Positions 55,930 through 64,000 of a stretch of 64,000 nt of DNA are shown here, piece by piece; position 1 is the stretch's first letter; every line of letters starts with the position of its first letter. Position numbers and translations under genes: made by a program. Source of the stretch: Legionella gratiana. Lineage in GTDB: Bacteria > Pseudomonadota > Gammaproteobacteria > Legionellales > Legionellaceae. Below the pieces are notes generated by a model. The model was given only the letters and a program-made list of their open reading frames with translations. It was not told where the DNA came from and made no database searches. The stretch is from assembly GCF_001467695.1 (NCBI RefSeq), contig NZ_LNYE01000022.1, forward strand, positions 62,001 to 126,000. Direction: 5' to 3'.

Positions 55930-56835
55930 GTTGCAGGGAGTAGGAAGCATTGCATTTGCAACTTTTGATTGATTCTTACGCCCTAAAATCTTACAAATCA
56001 TGTCACCAGCTGCTACCACTTTAAAAATATCTACGCCTGTTTCTATTCCTAAACCGTGCATTAAGTATAGAACGTCTTCAGTAGCAACATTACCGCTAGC
56101 CCCAAGAGCATAAGGACATCCCCCAAGACCGGCTACTGAGCTATCAAAACGATGCACTCCATGTTGTAGCGATGCATAAATATTCGCTATCGCTTGACCA
56201 TAAGTATCATGAAAATGCATCGCTAATTGATTTAGAGGTAATAGTTTAAGCACTTGATCTAATACTAAACCTGTTTGACGCGGTGTTCCAACACCTATAG
56301 TATCGCCTAATGATATTTCATCGATACCTAAATCCAATAGTTTTTGTGTTACAAGAGCTACTTGTTCAGGTGAAATGCTTCCTTGATAAGGACAACCAAG
56401 GACACAGGAAACGTAGCCTCGAACCCTAATATTATTTTCTTTCGCGAGGTTAAGGACGGGTTTAAAACGTGCGATACTTTCATCAATAGAACAATTAATA
56501 TTTCTTTGGTTAAACTGTTCACTCGCAGCTGTAAACACCGCGATTTCCCGAACACCAGCTTCCAAAGCTTTAAGCATACCATGCTCATTAGGAACTAAGG
56601 CTGAATAATGTATGGAGGGTATTTTATCTATAGCTCGAAAGACTTCATTATGATCCGCGAGTTGTGGTATTGCTTTTGCAGAAACGAAACTGGTTACTTC
56701 AATATAGTGTAAGCCGGATTGACTGAGTAAATTAATTAATTCAATTTTGTGTTTACTTGACACAAAAGAAGTTTCATTTTGCAAGCCATCACGAGGACCT
56801 ACTTCTATAATAGTTATATGTTGCGGATAGTCCAT
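55927..56835 (-). CDS. mvaB: Hydroxymethylglutaryl-CoA lyase
   Basis: A 302-residue TIM-barrel lyase splitting HMG-CoA to acetoacetate and acetyl-CoA. The family motifs are VGPRDGLQNE (Arg/Asp of the metal site), AMHFHDTYGQA (metal His), and GLGGCPYALGASGNVATED with the catalytic Cys. AAAGAGATAATT sets the ATG at 56835; the frame is open to 56892 inside mccA. It follows mccA by 40 bases. The stop codon lies at the edge of a degenerate MITE. Confidence 0.95.
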   Translation of the reverse strand: MDYPQHITIIEVGPRDGLQNETSFVSSKHKIELINLLSQSGLHYIEVTSFVSAKAIPQLADHNEVFRAIDKIPSIHYSALVPNEHGMLKALEAGVREIAVFTAASEQFNQRNINCSIDESIARFKPVLNLAKENNIRVRGYVSCVLGCPYQGSISPEQVALVTQKLLDLGIDEISLGDTIGVGTPRQTGLVLDQVLKLLPLNQLAMHFHDTYGQAIANIYASLQHGVHRFDSSVAGLGGCPYALGASGNVATEDVLYLMHGLGIETGVDIFKVVAAGDMICKILGRKNQSKVANAMLPTPCN

Positions 56836-56875
56836 AATTATCTCTTTCTTATGTCTCAGGTAAAATTTGTGTCGA

Positions 56876-58840
56876 TTAAGATTCAGTTTCACTTAATGTG
56901 AGTAATTCTTCTCCTTCATTAACCTGAGCGCCTACAGCATAAAAAACCTCCATCAAAATACCGTCATTAGGAGCATGAATAGTATGCTCCATTTTCATTG
57001 CTTCAAGAACAATTAAGCGTTCACCAGCTTTGACTTTTTCTCCAATGTTTTTTAGGATTGCCACAACGGTTGCTGGCATTGGAGCAGTTAGTTGTCCTTT
57101 ATGAGATGTTGTTTGTGTCCCTAGTGTACTCCAATTAAACCGCTCAATGGTTATTGAACCTTGAGAAGTATATAAGGTCAAGGATTGGTTTTTATTCTCA
57201 ACTGTAGCTTGATAATTTTGATTTTCTGTTTCAATATGAAGTTGATTGCCTATCAAATTCGCATGAATTAAAGATTCTTTTTGATTAAATCGCACTTTGA
57301 AATCATTTTTACTAATCGCCATAATTAATGTTTCAATCGATATATCTTTATCTTGATAACGCCAAATCCAATGACTTGATGCTTGAGATTGCCAAGCAAA
57401 TGTGTCTGCAAGTAAAGGGTCTTGGATGGAATTAACACGGGTCAAATAATCAAAACTTACGGCCATAAGTAAAGCAGTTTCATAATCTGGGGTTGCTATT
57501 TTAATATCTTCTTTACTTAAAAAATCAGTACTTAGCGTTACATTTTTGAAGTTAGGATGTTGGCAAATGGCTTGTAAAAACGGAATATTTGTTTTTACTC
57601 CACCTATAAAATAACGTGACAGCGCTTGTTCTATTCTCGATAATGCTTCATCGCGATTGGTACCCCAAGCAATGAGCTTTGCAATCATGGGGTCATAGTA
57701 CATGGTAATTTGAGATGCAAGCTGTACACCTGTATCAATACGAATGCCGTCACCTGACGGTTCTTGCAAAAAATGGATTTTACCAATCGATGGAATAAAA
57801 TCTTGATGAGGATCTTCGGCATAAATACGACATTCTATGGCATGACCAGAGGATTGAATTTTATCTTGTGTTAATGGCAAAGGTTCATTAGCTGCAATTT
57901 TTAATTGCCATGCCACTAAATCAAGACCGGTAATTTGCTCAGTGACTGGATGCTCGACTTGTAAGCGGGTATTCATTTCCATAAAATAGAATTGTTCTTC
58001 CCCATCTACCAAGAATTCAACGGTACCTGCACCTCTGTATTTAATAGAACGAGCTACTTCACAAGCTGCCTCAGCAAGTCTATGTCGTAAAGAGGCAGAT
58101 AAATTGGGAGCAGGTGCTTCTTCAATAATTTTTTGGTGTCGGCGTTGAATAGAACAATCGCGCTCAAATAAATGAACCACGTTACCATGATTGTCCGCCA
58201 TTATTTGTAATTCGACATGACGGGGATGCAGTACTAGTTTTTCTATAATCATGGTGTCATCAGCAAAGCTGGCCATTGCTTCACGTTTAGCTCCAGCTAA
58301 GGATGCACTGAATTCTGATTCATGATAAACGGTGCGCATCCCTTTACCGCCGCCGCCGTTGGCGGCTTTGATTAAAACAGGGAATCCTATTTTTTGGGCT
58401 TGCGTGAGTAATTCTTCTTCTGCTTGCTCGCTACCGTGGTAGCCTGGCGTTAGAGGAACTTTCGTTTTTTCTAACAATTGTTTCGCTAATTGCTTCGACG
58501 CCATAGCTTCCATCGCTTCGATTGAAGGACCAATAAAAATAATATTGGCTTCATGACAAGCTCTGGCAAATTCAGGGTTTTCAGAGAGAAAACCATAACC
58601 CGGGTGTATGGCTTGCGCACCACAATTTTTTGCAATATGAATAATATTAGCAATGTTTAGATAACTGTCTTTAGCAGGGGCTTCGCCAACATAGTAGGCG
58701 CTGTCAGCGCTGCGTACATGTAAACTTTCTTTATCAACCGAGGAATAGATGGCTACTGTATGTATACCCATAGATCGCGCAGTTTTAATAATTCTGCACG
58801 CTATTTCACCGCGATTGGCAATAAGAATTTTATTAAACAT
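56876..58840 (-). CDS. mccA: 3-methylcrotonyl-CoA carboxylase alpha (biotin) subunit
   Basis: A 654-residue protein with biotin carboxylase (1-~450: ATP-grasp [31 protein letters not shown]), a linker/BT domain and a C-terminal biotinyl domain with VLEAMKMEH. Context with mccB, liuC and mvaB identifies methylcrotonyl-CoA, the leucine intermediate, as substrate rather than propionyl- or acetyl-CoA. AGAGG precedes the ATG, 10 bases after liuC. Confidence 0.93.
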   Translation of the reverse strand: MFNKILIANRGEIACRIIKTARSMGIHTVAIYSSVDKESLHVRSADSAYYVGEAPAKDSYLNIANIIHIAKNCGAQAIHPGYGFLSENPEFARACHEANIIFIGPSIEAMEAMASKQLAKQLLEKTKVPLTPGYHGSEQAEEELLTQAQKIGFPVLIKAANGGGGKGMRTVYHESEFSASLAGAKREAMASFADDTMIIEKLVLHPRHVELQIMADNHGNVVHLFERDCSIQRRHQKIIEEAPAPNLSASLRHRLAEAACEVARSIKYRGAGTVEFLVDGEEQFYFMEMNTRLQVEHPVTEQITGLDLVAWQLKIAANEPLPLTQDKIQSSGHAIECRIYAEDPHQDFIPSIGKIHFLQEPSGDGIRIDTGVQLASQITMYYDPMIAKLIAWGTNRDEALSRIEQALSRYFIGGVKTNIPFLQAICQHPNFKNVTLSTDFLSKEDIKIATPDYETALLMAVSFDYLTRVNSIQDPLLADTFAWQSQASSHWIWRYQDKDISIETLIMAISKNDFKVRFNQKESLIHANLIGNQLHIETENQNYQATVENKNQSLTLYTSQGSITIERFNWSTLGTQTTSHKGQLTAPMPATVVAILKNIGEKVKAGERLIVLEAMKMEHTIHAPNDGILMEVFYAVGAQVNEGEELLTLSETES

Positions 58841-58850
58841 GAGTGCCTCT

Positions 58851-59633
58851 TTAATTTTTACTCCAATTAGGTGTTTCTTTTTTTAAAAATGCATTAAGCC
58901 CTTGTTGTCCTTCAGCGGATACTCTTTTTTGGGCAATTAAGGAAGCAGTATAATAGACTAATTCTTCATCAATTTTTTTATTTGCTACATCAGTTACCAG
59001 CTGTTTTGATAGTCGTACTGCTTCGGGTGCATTGTTACAGATTTGTTGCGCATAATTAAGTGTGAATTCTAATAAATTTTCTTCAGGAACACAGTGTTGT
59101 ACTAAATTTAACGATAACGCTTTAGTTGCATCAAAAATTTCTGCACTCATGAATAGGGCTTTAGCATTACGTTCACCTATGGCTTGAACAACATAAGGGC
59201 TAATCACCGCAGGTATCAAGCCTAATCTTACTTCAGAAAAACAAAATCGTGCCGATTGAGATGCTATAGTAAAATCACAAGCTGCAGCAAGCCCTACTCC
59301 TCCACCAAAAGCGGAACCATGTACCATAGCCACAGTAGGTTTGGGGCTTGTATGTAAAGTGTGCATTAGAGTACCGAGTACCATAGCGTCTTTTAAATTT
59401 TCTTCTTCACTAAAACGAACCATGTCTTGCATCCAATCCAAATCAGCGCCAGCAGAAAAATGTTTTCCATTGGCTTTAAGCACAATGACACGAACATTAG
59501 AATCAGCTATGGCAGAGTTGAGTTTATCGTGTAGTTCGGTTAAAAGATGATTATCAAAAGCATTATGTTTTTTTACTCGATTAAGAGTGAGGATGCATAA
59601 GTGCCCTTGAATTTCAGATAATAAGTCGCTCAC
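58851..59633 (-). CDS. liuC: Enoyl-CoA hydratase family protein, probable methylglutaconyl-CoA hydratase
   Basis: A 260-residue crotonase. The oxyanion-hole segments are [12 protein letters not shown] and [15 protein letters not shown], with Glu of the FSEVRLGL segment. In this operon it should hydrate 3-methylglutaconyl-CoA to HMG-CoA. The start is a GTG at 59633, decided by GGAAGGAG five bases upstream, inside the 13-base gap after mccB; the frame is open to 59681. Confidence 0.88.
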   Translation of the reverse strand: MSDLLSEIQGHLCILTLNRVKKHNAFDNHLLTELHDKLNSAIADSNVRVIVLKANGKHFSAGADLDWMQDMVRFSEEENLKDAMVLGTLMHTLHTSPKPTVAMVHGSAFGGGVGLAAACDFTIASQSARFCFSEVRLGLIPAVISPYVVQAIGERNAKALFMSAEIFDATKALSLNLVQHCVPEENLLEFTLNYAQQICNNAPEAVRLSKQLVTDVANKKIDEELVYYTASLIAQKRVSAEGQQGLNAFLKKETPNWSKN

Positions 59634-59646
59634 GTGTACTCCTTCC

Positions 59647-61254
59647 TTACATGCGAAATACGCCAAAATGTGTTGAATCAATAGGGGTATTTAGTGCTGC
59701 TGATAAACCCAAACCTAATATTTTACGTGTATCTTGTGGTGCAATAACACCATCATCCCATAAACGAGCACTGGCATAGAATGGATGTCCTTGAGTTTCA
59801 TATTGGGCTCGCAATCGAGCTTTAAAATGTTCTTCCTCTACTGCAGGCCATTCAGTTCCTTGCTTTGCGAGTTTATCTCGATTAATTTGAGCTAAAACAT
59901 TGGCTGCCTGCTCACCTCCCATTACTGAAATTCGAGAGTTTGGCCAAGACCACAGGAACCGTGGGTTATAAGCCCGGCCGCACATTGCATAATTGCCTGC
60001 TCCAAAACTGCCGCCTACGATTACAGTAAATTTGGGTACACTGGCATTGGCTACAGCATTTACCATTTTAGCGCCATGCTTGGCAATACCTGAAGCTTCG
60101 TATTTTGACCCTACCATAAAACCAGTAATATTTTGTAGGAATATTAATGGAATTTTACGTTGACAACAAAGTTCTATAAAGTGCGTTCCTTTCAAGGCAC
60201 TGTCACTAAAGAGAATGCCATTATTGGCGATAATGCCAACGGGATAGCCGTATAAATGTGCAAAGCCGCAAACTAAGGTGGTACCAAAGAGTGCTTTAAA
60301 TTCATCAAATTCTGAACCGTCAACAATCCGTGCAATAATTTCACGTATATCAAAGGGTTTTCTTGGATCTGCAGGTACTATACCGTTAAGTTCCGTGCTG
60401 TCATAAAGTGGTTCTATGGTTTCTATTCGTTTTAGTTGTTGTGGTTTTTTGCGGTTTAAATTGCTGATAGCAATTCGTGCCAGATGAAGTGCATGGGCAT
60501 CATTTTCAGCATAATAATCGGCTACCCCAGAATGTCGGCAATGGATCTCAGCACCACCTAACTCTTCAGCACTAATGATTTCACCTGTTGCTGCTTTAAC
60601 AAGGGGGGGGCCGCCAAGGAAAATTGTGGCTTGATTTTTCACCATAATCGATTCATCTGCTATAGCTGGAACATAAGCGCCTCCGGCAGTACAAGAACCC
60701 ATCACAACTGCAATTTGCGGAATATTTTGTGCCGACAATCGAGCTTGATTATAGAAAACGCGACCAAAATCATCATGATCAGGAAATACTTCATCCTGAA
60801 GAGGCAAATAAGCTCCTCCTGAGTCGACTAAATAGATGCAGGGTAAATGATTCATCAGCGCAATTTCTTGCGCTCTTAAGTGCTTTTTGACAGTTAAAGG
60901 ATAGTAGGTGCCTCCTTTTACAGTGGCATCGTTGACAACGATGACACATTCGATGCCACAAACCCAACCAACCCCAGTAATAATTCCCGCAGCAGGAACT
61001 ACATCGTCATAGACTTGATAAGCTGCAAGCTGAGAGAGTTCAAGAAAAGGACTACCAGGATCTAATAATTGTTGGAGTCGCTCTCTTGGTAATAGTTTGC
61101 CATGTTTCAGATGGCGAGTACGTGCTTTTTCATCACCACCTAAGGCAATACGTTGAATTTGGTTTTTTAATTCATCTACTAAGGCGAGCATTGTTGCTTG
61201 ATTCGCCTTGAATTCCTGGCTCCCGATATTGATTTGACTAGTTAATTGTGCCAT
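59647..61254 (-). CDS. mccB: 3-methylcrotonyl-CoA carboxylase beta (carboxyltransferase) subunit
   Basis: A 535-residue carboxyltransferase of the crotonase superfamily, normal MccB length. It shows [45 protein letters not shown] and [24 protein letters not shown], all typical of MccB. It transfers CO2 from biotin of MccA to 3-methylcrotonyl-CoA. AAGGATTAAG precedes the ATG, 10 bases after the small membrane protein gene. Confidence 0.95.
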   Translation of the reverse strand: MAQLTSQINIGSQEFKANQATMLALVDELKNQIQRIALGGDEKARTRHLKHGKLLPRERLQQLLDPGSPFLELSQLAAYQVYDDVVPAAGIITGVGWVCGIECVIVVNDATVKGGTYYPLTVKKHLRAQEIALMNHLPCIYLVDSGGAYLPLQDEVFPDHDDFGRVFYNQARLSAQNIPQIAVVMGSCTAGGAYVPAIADESIMVKNQATIFLGGPPLVKAATGEIISAEELGGAEIHCRHSGVADYYAENDAHALHLARIAISNLNRKKPQQLKRIETIEPLYDSTELNGIVPADPRKPFDIREIIARIVDGSEFDEFKALFGTTLVCGFAHLYGYPVGIIANNGILFSDSALKGTHFIELCCQRKIPLIFLQNITGFMVGSKYEASGIAKHGAKMVNAVANASVPKFTVIVGGSFGAGNYAMCGRAYNPRFLWSWPNSRISVMGGEQAANVLAQINRDKLAKQGTEWPAVEEEHFKARLRAQYETQGHPFYASARLWDDGVIAPQDTRKILGLGLSAALNTPIDSTHFGVFRM

Positions 61255-61264
61255 GTCTTAATCC

Positions 61265-61579
61265 TTAGCGAACCAAAATGTCACTTAAAACAATGATTAT
61301 CCAAATAATCCAGGTGATTGCAATAAAGTGAGGCATATCACCGCCTTTAAAAATTCTATATACAAGAGCGGGAACAGCAGTAATCGCTACTGGTAATAGG
61401 ACAAGAACAAGTATTTTACGAACCACAAGTCCCCAGCCGGTTTGGCTGAAAATGGGTGTTAATTTTAGATTAACGTAGGTAAAAAACAGATCGATATAAA
61501 CAATGACTAACTGAGCATATTTTGCGAATATTACCACTAAGATGCTAAGTAATAAGTAGATAAGACTGTGTCGTAGCAT
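61265..61579 (-). CDS. Small membrane protein inside the leucine operon
   Basis: A 104-residue protein with three to four hydrophobic segments (about residues 5-28, 45-68 and 75-98). AAAAAGGACATTC fixes the ATG at 61579; the frame is open to 61639. It lies between thiolase (199 bases) and mccB (10 bases) on the same strand. No family recognised; its place in the operon may be incidental. Confidence 0.6.
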   Translation of the reverse strand: MLRHSLIYLLLSILVVIFAKYAQLVIVYIDLFFTYVNLKLTPIFSQTGWGLVVRKILVLVLLPVAITAVPALVYRIFKGGDMPHFIAITWIIWIIIVLSDILVR

Positions 61580-61778
61580 GAATGTCCTTTTTATGGATAC
61601 AGCCTTTCTCCACATGCTATAAGAAGAGTCATTCATCAAAGAACTATCTTATTACGCTTCAGAGAGAGCAACAAAGTTCTAAAATTTTGTTGCTCTCTCT
61701 GAGTATGCTTATTAGGGCAGAGATGTTGAGTTAATGACAGCAACCCTAAGCCTCTTCTCAAGAGAAAGGACGTTTATT

Positions 61779-62963
61779 TTAAATTAATTCAATAGCCATA
61801 GCAGTCGCTTCACCACCACCAATACATAACGAAGCAACACCACGTTTTTTTCCTTGATGTTTTAAAGCGTGTATTAAGGTAACTAAAATACGCGCACCTG
61901 AAGCACCAATGGGGTGGCCTAATGCGCACGCACCGCCATGAATGTTAACGTGTTCTGGATTTAATTCAAGCTCTTTTATAGCAGCCATAGTAACTACGGC
62001 AAATGCTTCATTGATTTCATAAAGATCGACATGGTTTTGTTTCCATGAGGCTTTATTCATAACTTTGCGCATCGCTTCGACTGGAGCCGTGGTAAACCAT
62101 TCTGGTGCTTGTGAGTGGCTTGCATGAGCAATAATGCGTGCTATAGGTCTAATGCCTCGTTTTTCTGCTTGCCCTGCGCTCATTAGGATCACACTTGCTG
62201 CACCATCAGAGATAGAGCTTGAATTAGCAGCGGTAACTGTTCCGTCAGCTTTAAAAGCGGGTTTTAACTGAGGAATTTTAGCAAGTTTTGCTGCATCAGG
62301 GCCTTCATCAATACTTACAGTAATATCTCCTTTGCGTGTATTTATTGTTATTGGAGCAATCTCATCTTTGAATGCTCCATTTTCTATAGCTTTTAGCGCT
62401 CGGTTCATAGAATGAGTAGCGAACTCATCCTGTTGTGCTCTACTAAAATGAAAATGGCTGGCTGTAGCTTCTGCAAAAACACCCATTAATTTTCCTCTAT
62501 CGTAGGCATCTTCTAAGCCATCAAGGAACATATGATCTTTTAATTCACCATGTCCAAGACGGTATCCAGAACGTGCCTTACTCAATAGATAAGGCGCATT
62601 ACTCATGCTTTCCATACCGCTGGCAAGAATAATATTTGCCGTACCTGCGCGAATTAAATCATGGGCTAACATAATTGCTTTCATTCCGGAACCACACATT
62701 TTATTTACTGTAGTGGCTCCTGCGGCATTGGGTATTCCTGCTTTAATTGCTGCTTGCCGAGCTGGAGCTTGACCAATTCCGGCTTGTAACACACAACCAC
62801 TAATTACTTCATCTATTTCTGTAGGATTAATCCCTGCTTGAGATAGTGCAGCCTGATGCGCGATTGCGCCTAGTTCTGGAGCTGAAAGTGTTGATAGGTT
62901 CCCTAGCATTGCTCCCATAGGAGTCCTTTTTGCTGCAACGATTACAATGTCATTCTGTTCCAT
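61779..62963 (-). CDS. Acetyl-CoA acetyltransferase (thiolase)
   Basis: A 394-residue thiolase with nucleophile Cys in VNKMCGSGMKA, HGGACALGHPIGASGAR and the second Cys in SLCIGGGEAT. In this operon it most likely cleaves acetoacetyl-CoA, made by AacS, into two acetyl-CoA; it could also run in the synthetic direction (atoB/phbA type). AAGGAAGGG precedes the ATG, 12 bases after the acyl-CoA dehydrogenase gene. Confidence 0.92.
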   Translation of the reverse strand: MEQNDIVIVAAKRTPMGAMLGNLSTLSAPELGAIAHQAALSQAGINPTEIDEVISGCVLQAGIGQAPARQAAIKAGIPNAAGATTVNKMCGSGMKAIMLAHDLIRAGTANIILASGMESMSNAPYLLSKARSGYRLGHGELKDHMFLDGLEDAYDRGKLMGVFAEATASHFHFSRAQQDEFATHSMNRALKAIENGAFKDEIAPITINTRKGDITVSIDEGPDAAKLAKIPQLKPAFKADGTVTAANSSSISDGAASVILMSAGQAEKRGIRPIARIIAHASHSQAPEWFTTAPVEAMRKVMNKASWKQNHVDLYEINEAFAVVTMAAIKELELNPEHVNIHGGACALGHPIGASGARILVTLIHALKHQGKKRGVASLCIGGGEATAMAIELI

Positions 62964-62975
62964 TTTTACCCTTCC

Positions 62976-64000
62976 TTATGCTGTTTCTCTAAAAAGTTCT
63001 CGTCCAATAAGCATTCTTCTGATTTCGGAGGTACCAGCCCCTATTTCGTATAATTTTGCATCACGTAGTAAACGACCTGTTGGATATTCATTAATGTATC
63101 CATTTCCACCAAGAATTTGAATTGCTTGTAATGCCATTTGTGTTGCTCTTTCAGCTGTATATAAAATTACACTTGCGGCATCTTTGCGACTAACCCTACC
63201 TTGATCACACGCTTTAGCAATAGCATATAAGTACGCTCTTGATGCACTTAAATCAGTATACATATCGGCCAATTTACCTTGGATGAATTGAAACTCGCCT
63301 ATAGGGTGTTCAAACTGTTTTCGCTCATGAACATAGGGTAAAACAACATCCATACACGCTTGCATTATGCCTACTGGTCCTGCTGCAAGAATGGTACGTT
63401 CATAATCAAGACCGCTCATTAATACTTTAACGCCTTGATTGACTTCACCTAAAATCTGTTCTTCTGATACTTCACATTGTTCAAAAACAAGCTCACAAGT
63501 ATTCGAACCTCGCATTCCCAGTTTGTCTAATTTTTGGGCTGTTTTAAAACCAGGCATTCCTTTTTCGATGAGAAAAGCGGTGATTCCTTTACTTGCAGCT
63601 TGTTTGTCTGTCTTGGCATAAACTACTAAGACATCCGCATCAGGTCCATTAGTTATCCACATTTTTGTGCCGTTGAGAATATATTTGCTACCTGCTGGAC
63701 GAGCATGTAATTGCATACTGACTACGTCTGATCCTGAATTGGATTCACTCATAGCCAAAGCACCAATGTATTCCCCACTTATAAGTTTAGACAAATATTT
63801 TTGTTTTTGAGAATGATTTCCATTTAAATAAATTTGATTGACACATAAATTCGAATGAGCACCATAACTTAAGCCTACAGAAGCAGATGCACGGGAAATT
63901 TCCTCCATAGCAATAACATGGGCGAGATACCCCATATTGGCACCGCCATATTCTTCGCTAACCGTAATTCCTAACAAACCCATTTCACCCAATTTTCGCC
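62976..64000 (-). CDS. ivd: Isovaleryl-CoA dehydrogenase, N-terminus beyond the window
   Basis: About 341 residues of an acyl-CoA dehydrogenase; the reading frame is open through the window edge ([17 protein letters not shown]...), so roughly 45-50 N-terminal residues are missing. It shows FAD/substrate motifs [15 protein letters not shown] and [12 protein letters not shown], the catalytic Glu in [14 protein letters not shown], and [34 protein letters not shown]. The operon context points to isovaleryl-CoA, oxidised to 3-methylcrotonyl-CoA, as substrate. First visible gene of the leucine operon. Confidence 0.9.
   Translation of the reverse strand, partial: RKLGEMGLLGITVSEEYGGANMGYLAHVIAMEEISRASASVGLSYGAHSNLCVNQIYLNGNHSQKQKYLSKLISGEYIGALAMSESNSGSDVVSMQLHARPAGSKYILNGTKMWITNGPDADVLVVYAKTDKQAASKGITAFLIEKGMPGFKTAQKLDKLGMRGSNTCELVFEQCEVSEEQILGEVNQGVKVLMSGLDYERTILAAGPVGIMQACMDVVLPYVHERKQFEHPIGEFQFIQGKLADMYTDLSASRAYLYAIAKACDQGRVSRKDAASVILYTAERATQMALQAIQILGGNGYINEYPTGRLLRDAKLYEIGAGTSEIRRMLIGRELFRETA

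Overview
The window is low-GC gammaproteobacterial DNA that reads as a Legionella-type chromosome. The basis is the gene content (a DsbA2-like oxidoreductase, the proteobacterial GshA/GshB pair, leucine catabolism in one operon) mixed with long, coiled-coil or ankyrin-rich proteins of the kind Legionella delivers through Dot/Icm. The species cannot be fixed from the sequence. I see no rRNA, tRNA, CRISPR array or transposase gene.

Layout. 1-6.2 kb: small secreted proteins, a GH3 glycosidase, ThiM, acylphosphatase, an HSL-type esterase and an MFS transporter. 6.3-12.9 kb: a minus-strand export cluster made of a small double-glycine leader peptide gene, a cyclic-nucleotide-binding protein, an HlyD adaptor, a C39-peptidase ABC transporter and a second ABC transporter. 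This is an NHLM-type peptide (bacteriocin/RiPP) secretion system with its probable substrate and no visible modification enzyme; it is the most interesting system here. 13-17 kb: small unknown proteins and a 690-residue coiled-coil membrane protein lying between inverted copies of a palindromic repeat.

17-24 kb: housekeeping genes yajQ, an M48/TPR protease, and the overlapping run ribD-ribBA-pyrG-kdsA. 24-34 kb: an 893-residue putative effector, an ankyrin protein, fabI, udk, a PafA-like phosphatase, an unknown 236-residue protein, and a rhodanese/membrane pair. 34-47 kb: gshA-gshB, mlaA, dtd, a prolyl-iminopeptidase homologue without its serine nucleophile, uvrD, dsbA2, glyQ-glyS-rsmJ. 47-51 kb: a second putative effector that shares a core with the 893-residue protein (both carry an ordered motif set resembling HipA/PI-kinase folds), a PA3496-like small protein and a 495-residue coiled-coil protein. 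51-53.5 kb: metN-metI-metQ methionine importer. 53.7-64 kb: a leucine-degradation operon (acyl-CoA dehydrogenase, thiolase, small membrane protein, mccB, liuC, mccA, mvaB, aacS) able to turn isovaleryl-CoA into acetyl-CoA.

Dispersed palindromic DNA is prominent. A TA-flanked MITE-like element splits the leucine operon between mvaB and aacS. A family of 36-42 bp palindromes repeatedly sits at stop codons. A ~145 bp structured repeat occurs twice plus one fragment, with one covarying stem pair. Many gene starts here were moved inward from the longest open frame on the strength of Shine-Dalgarno sequences or family length; each case is noted.
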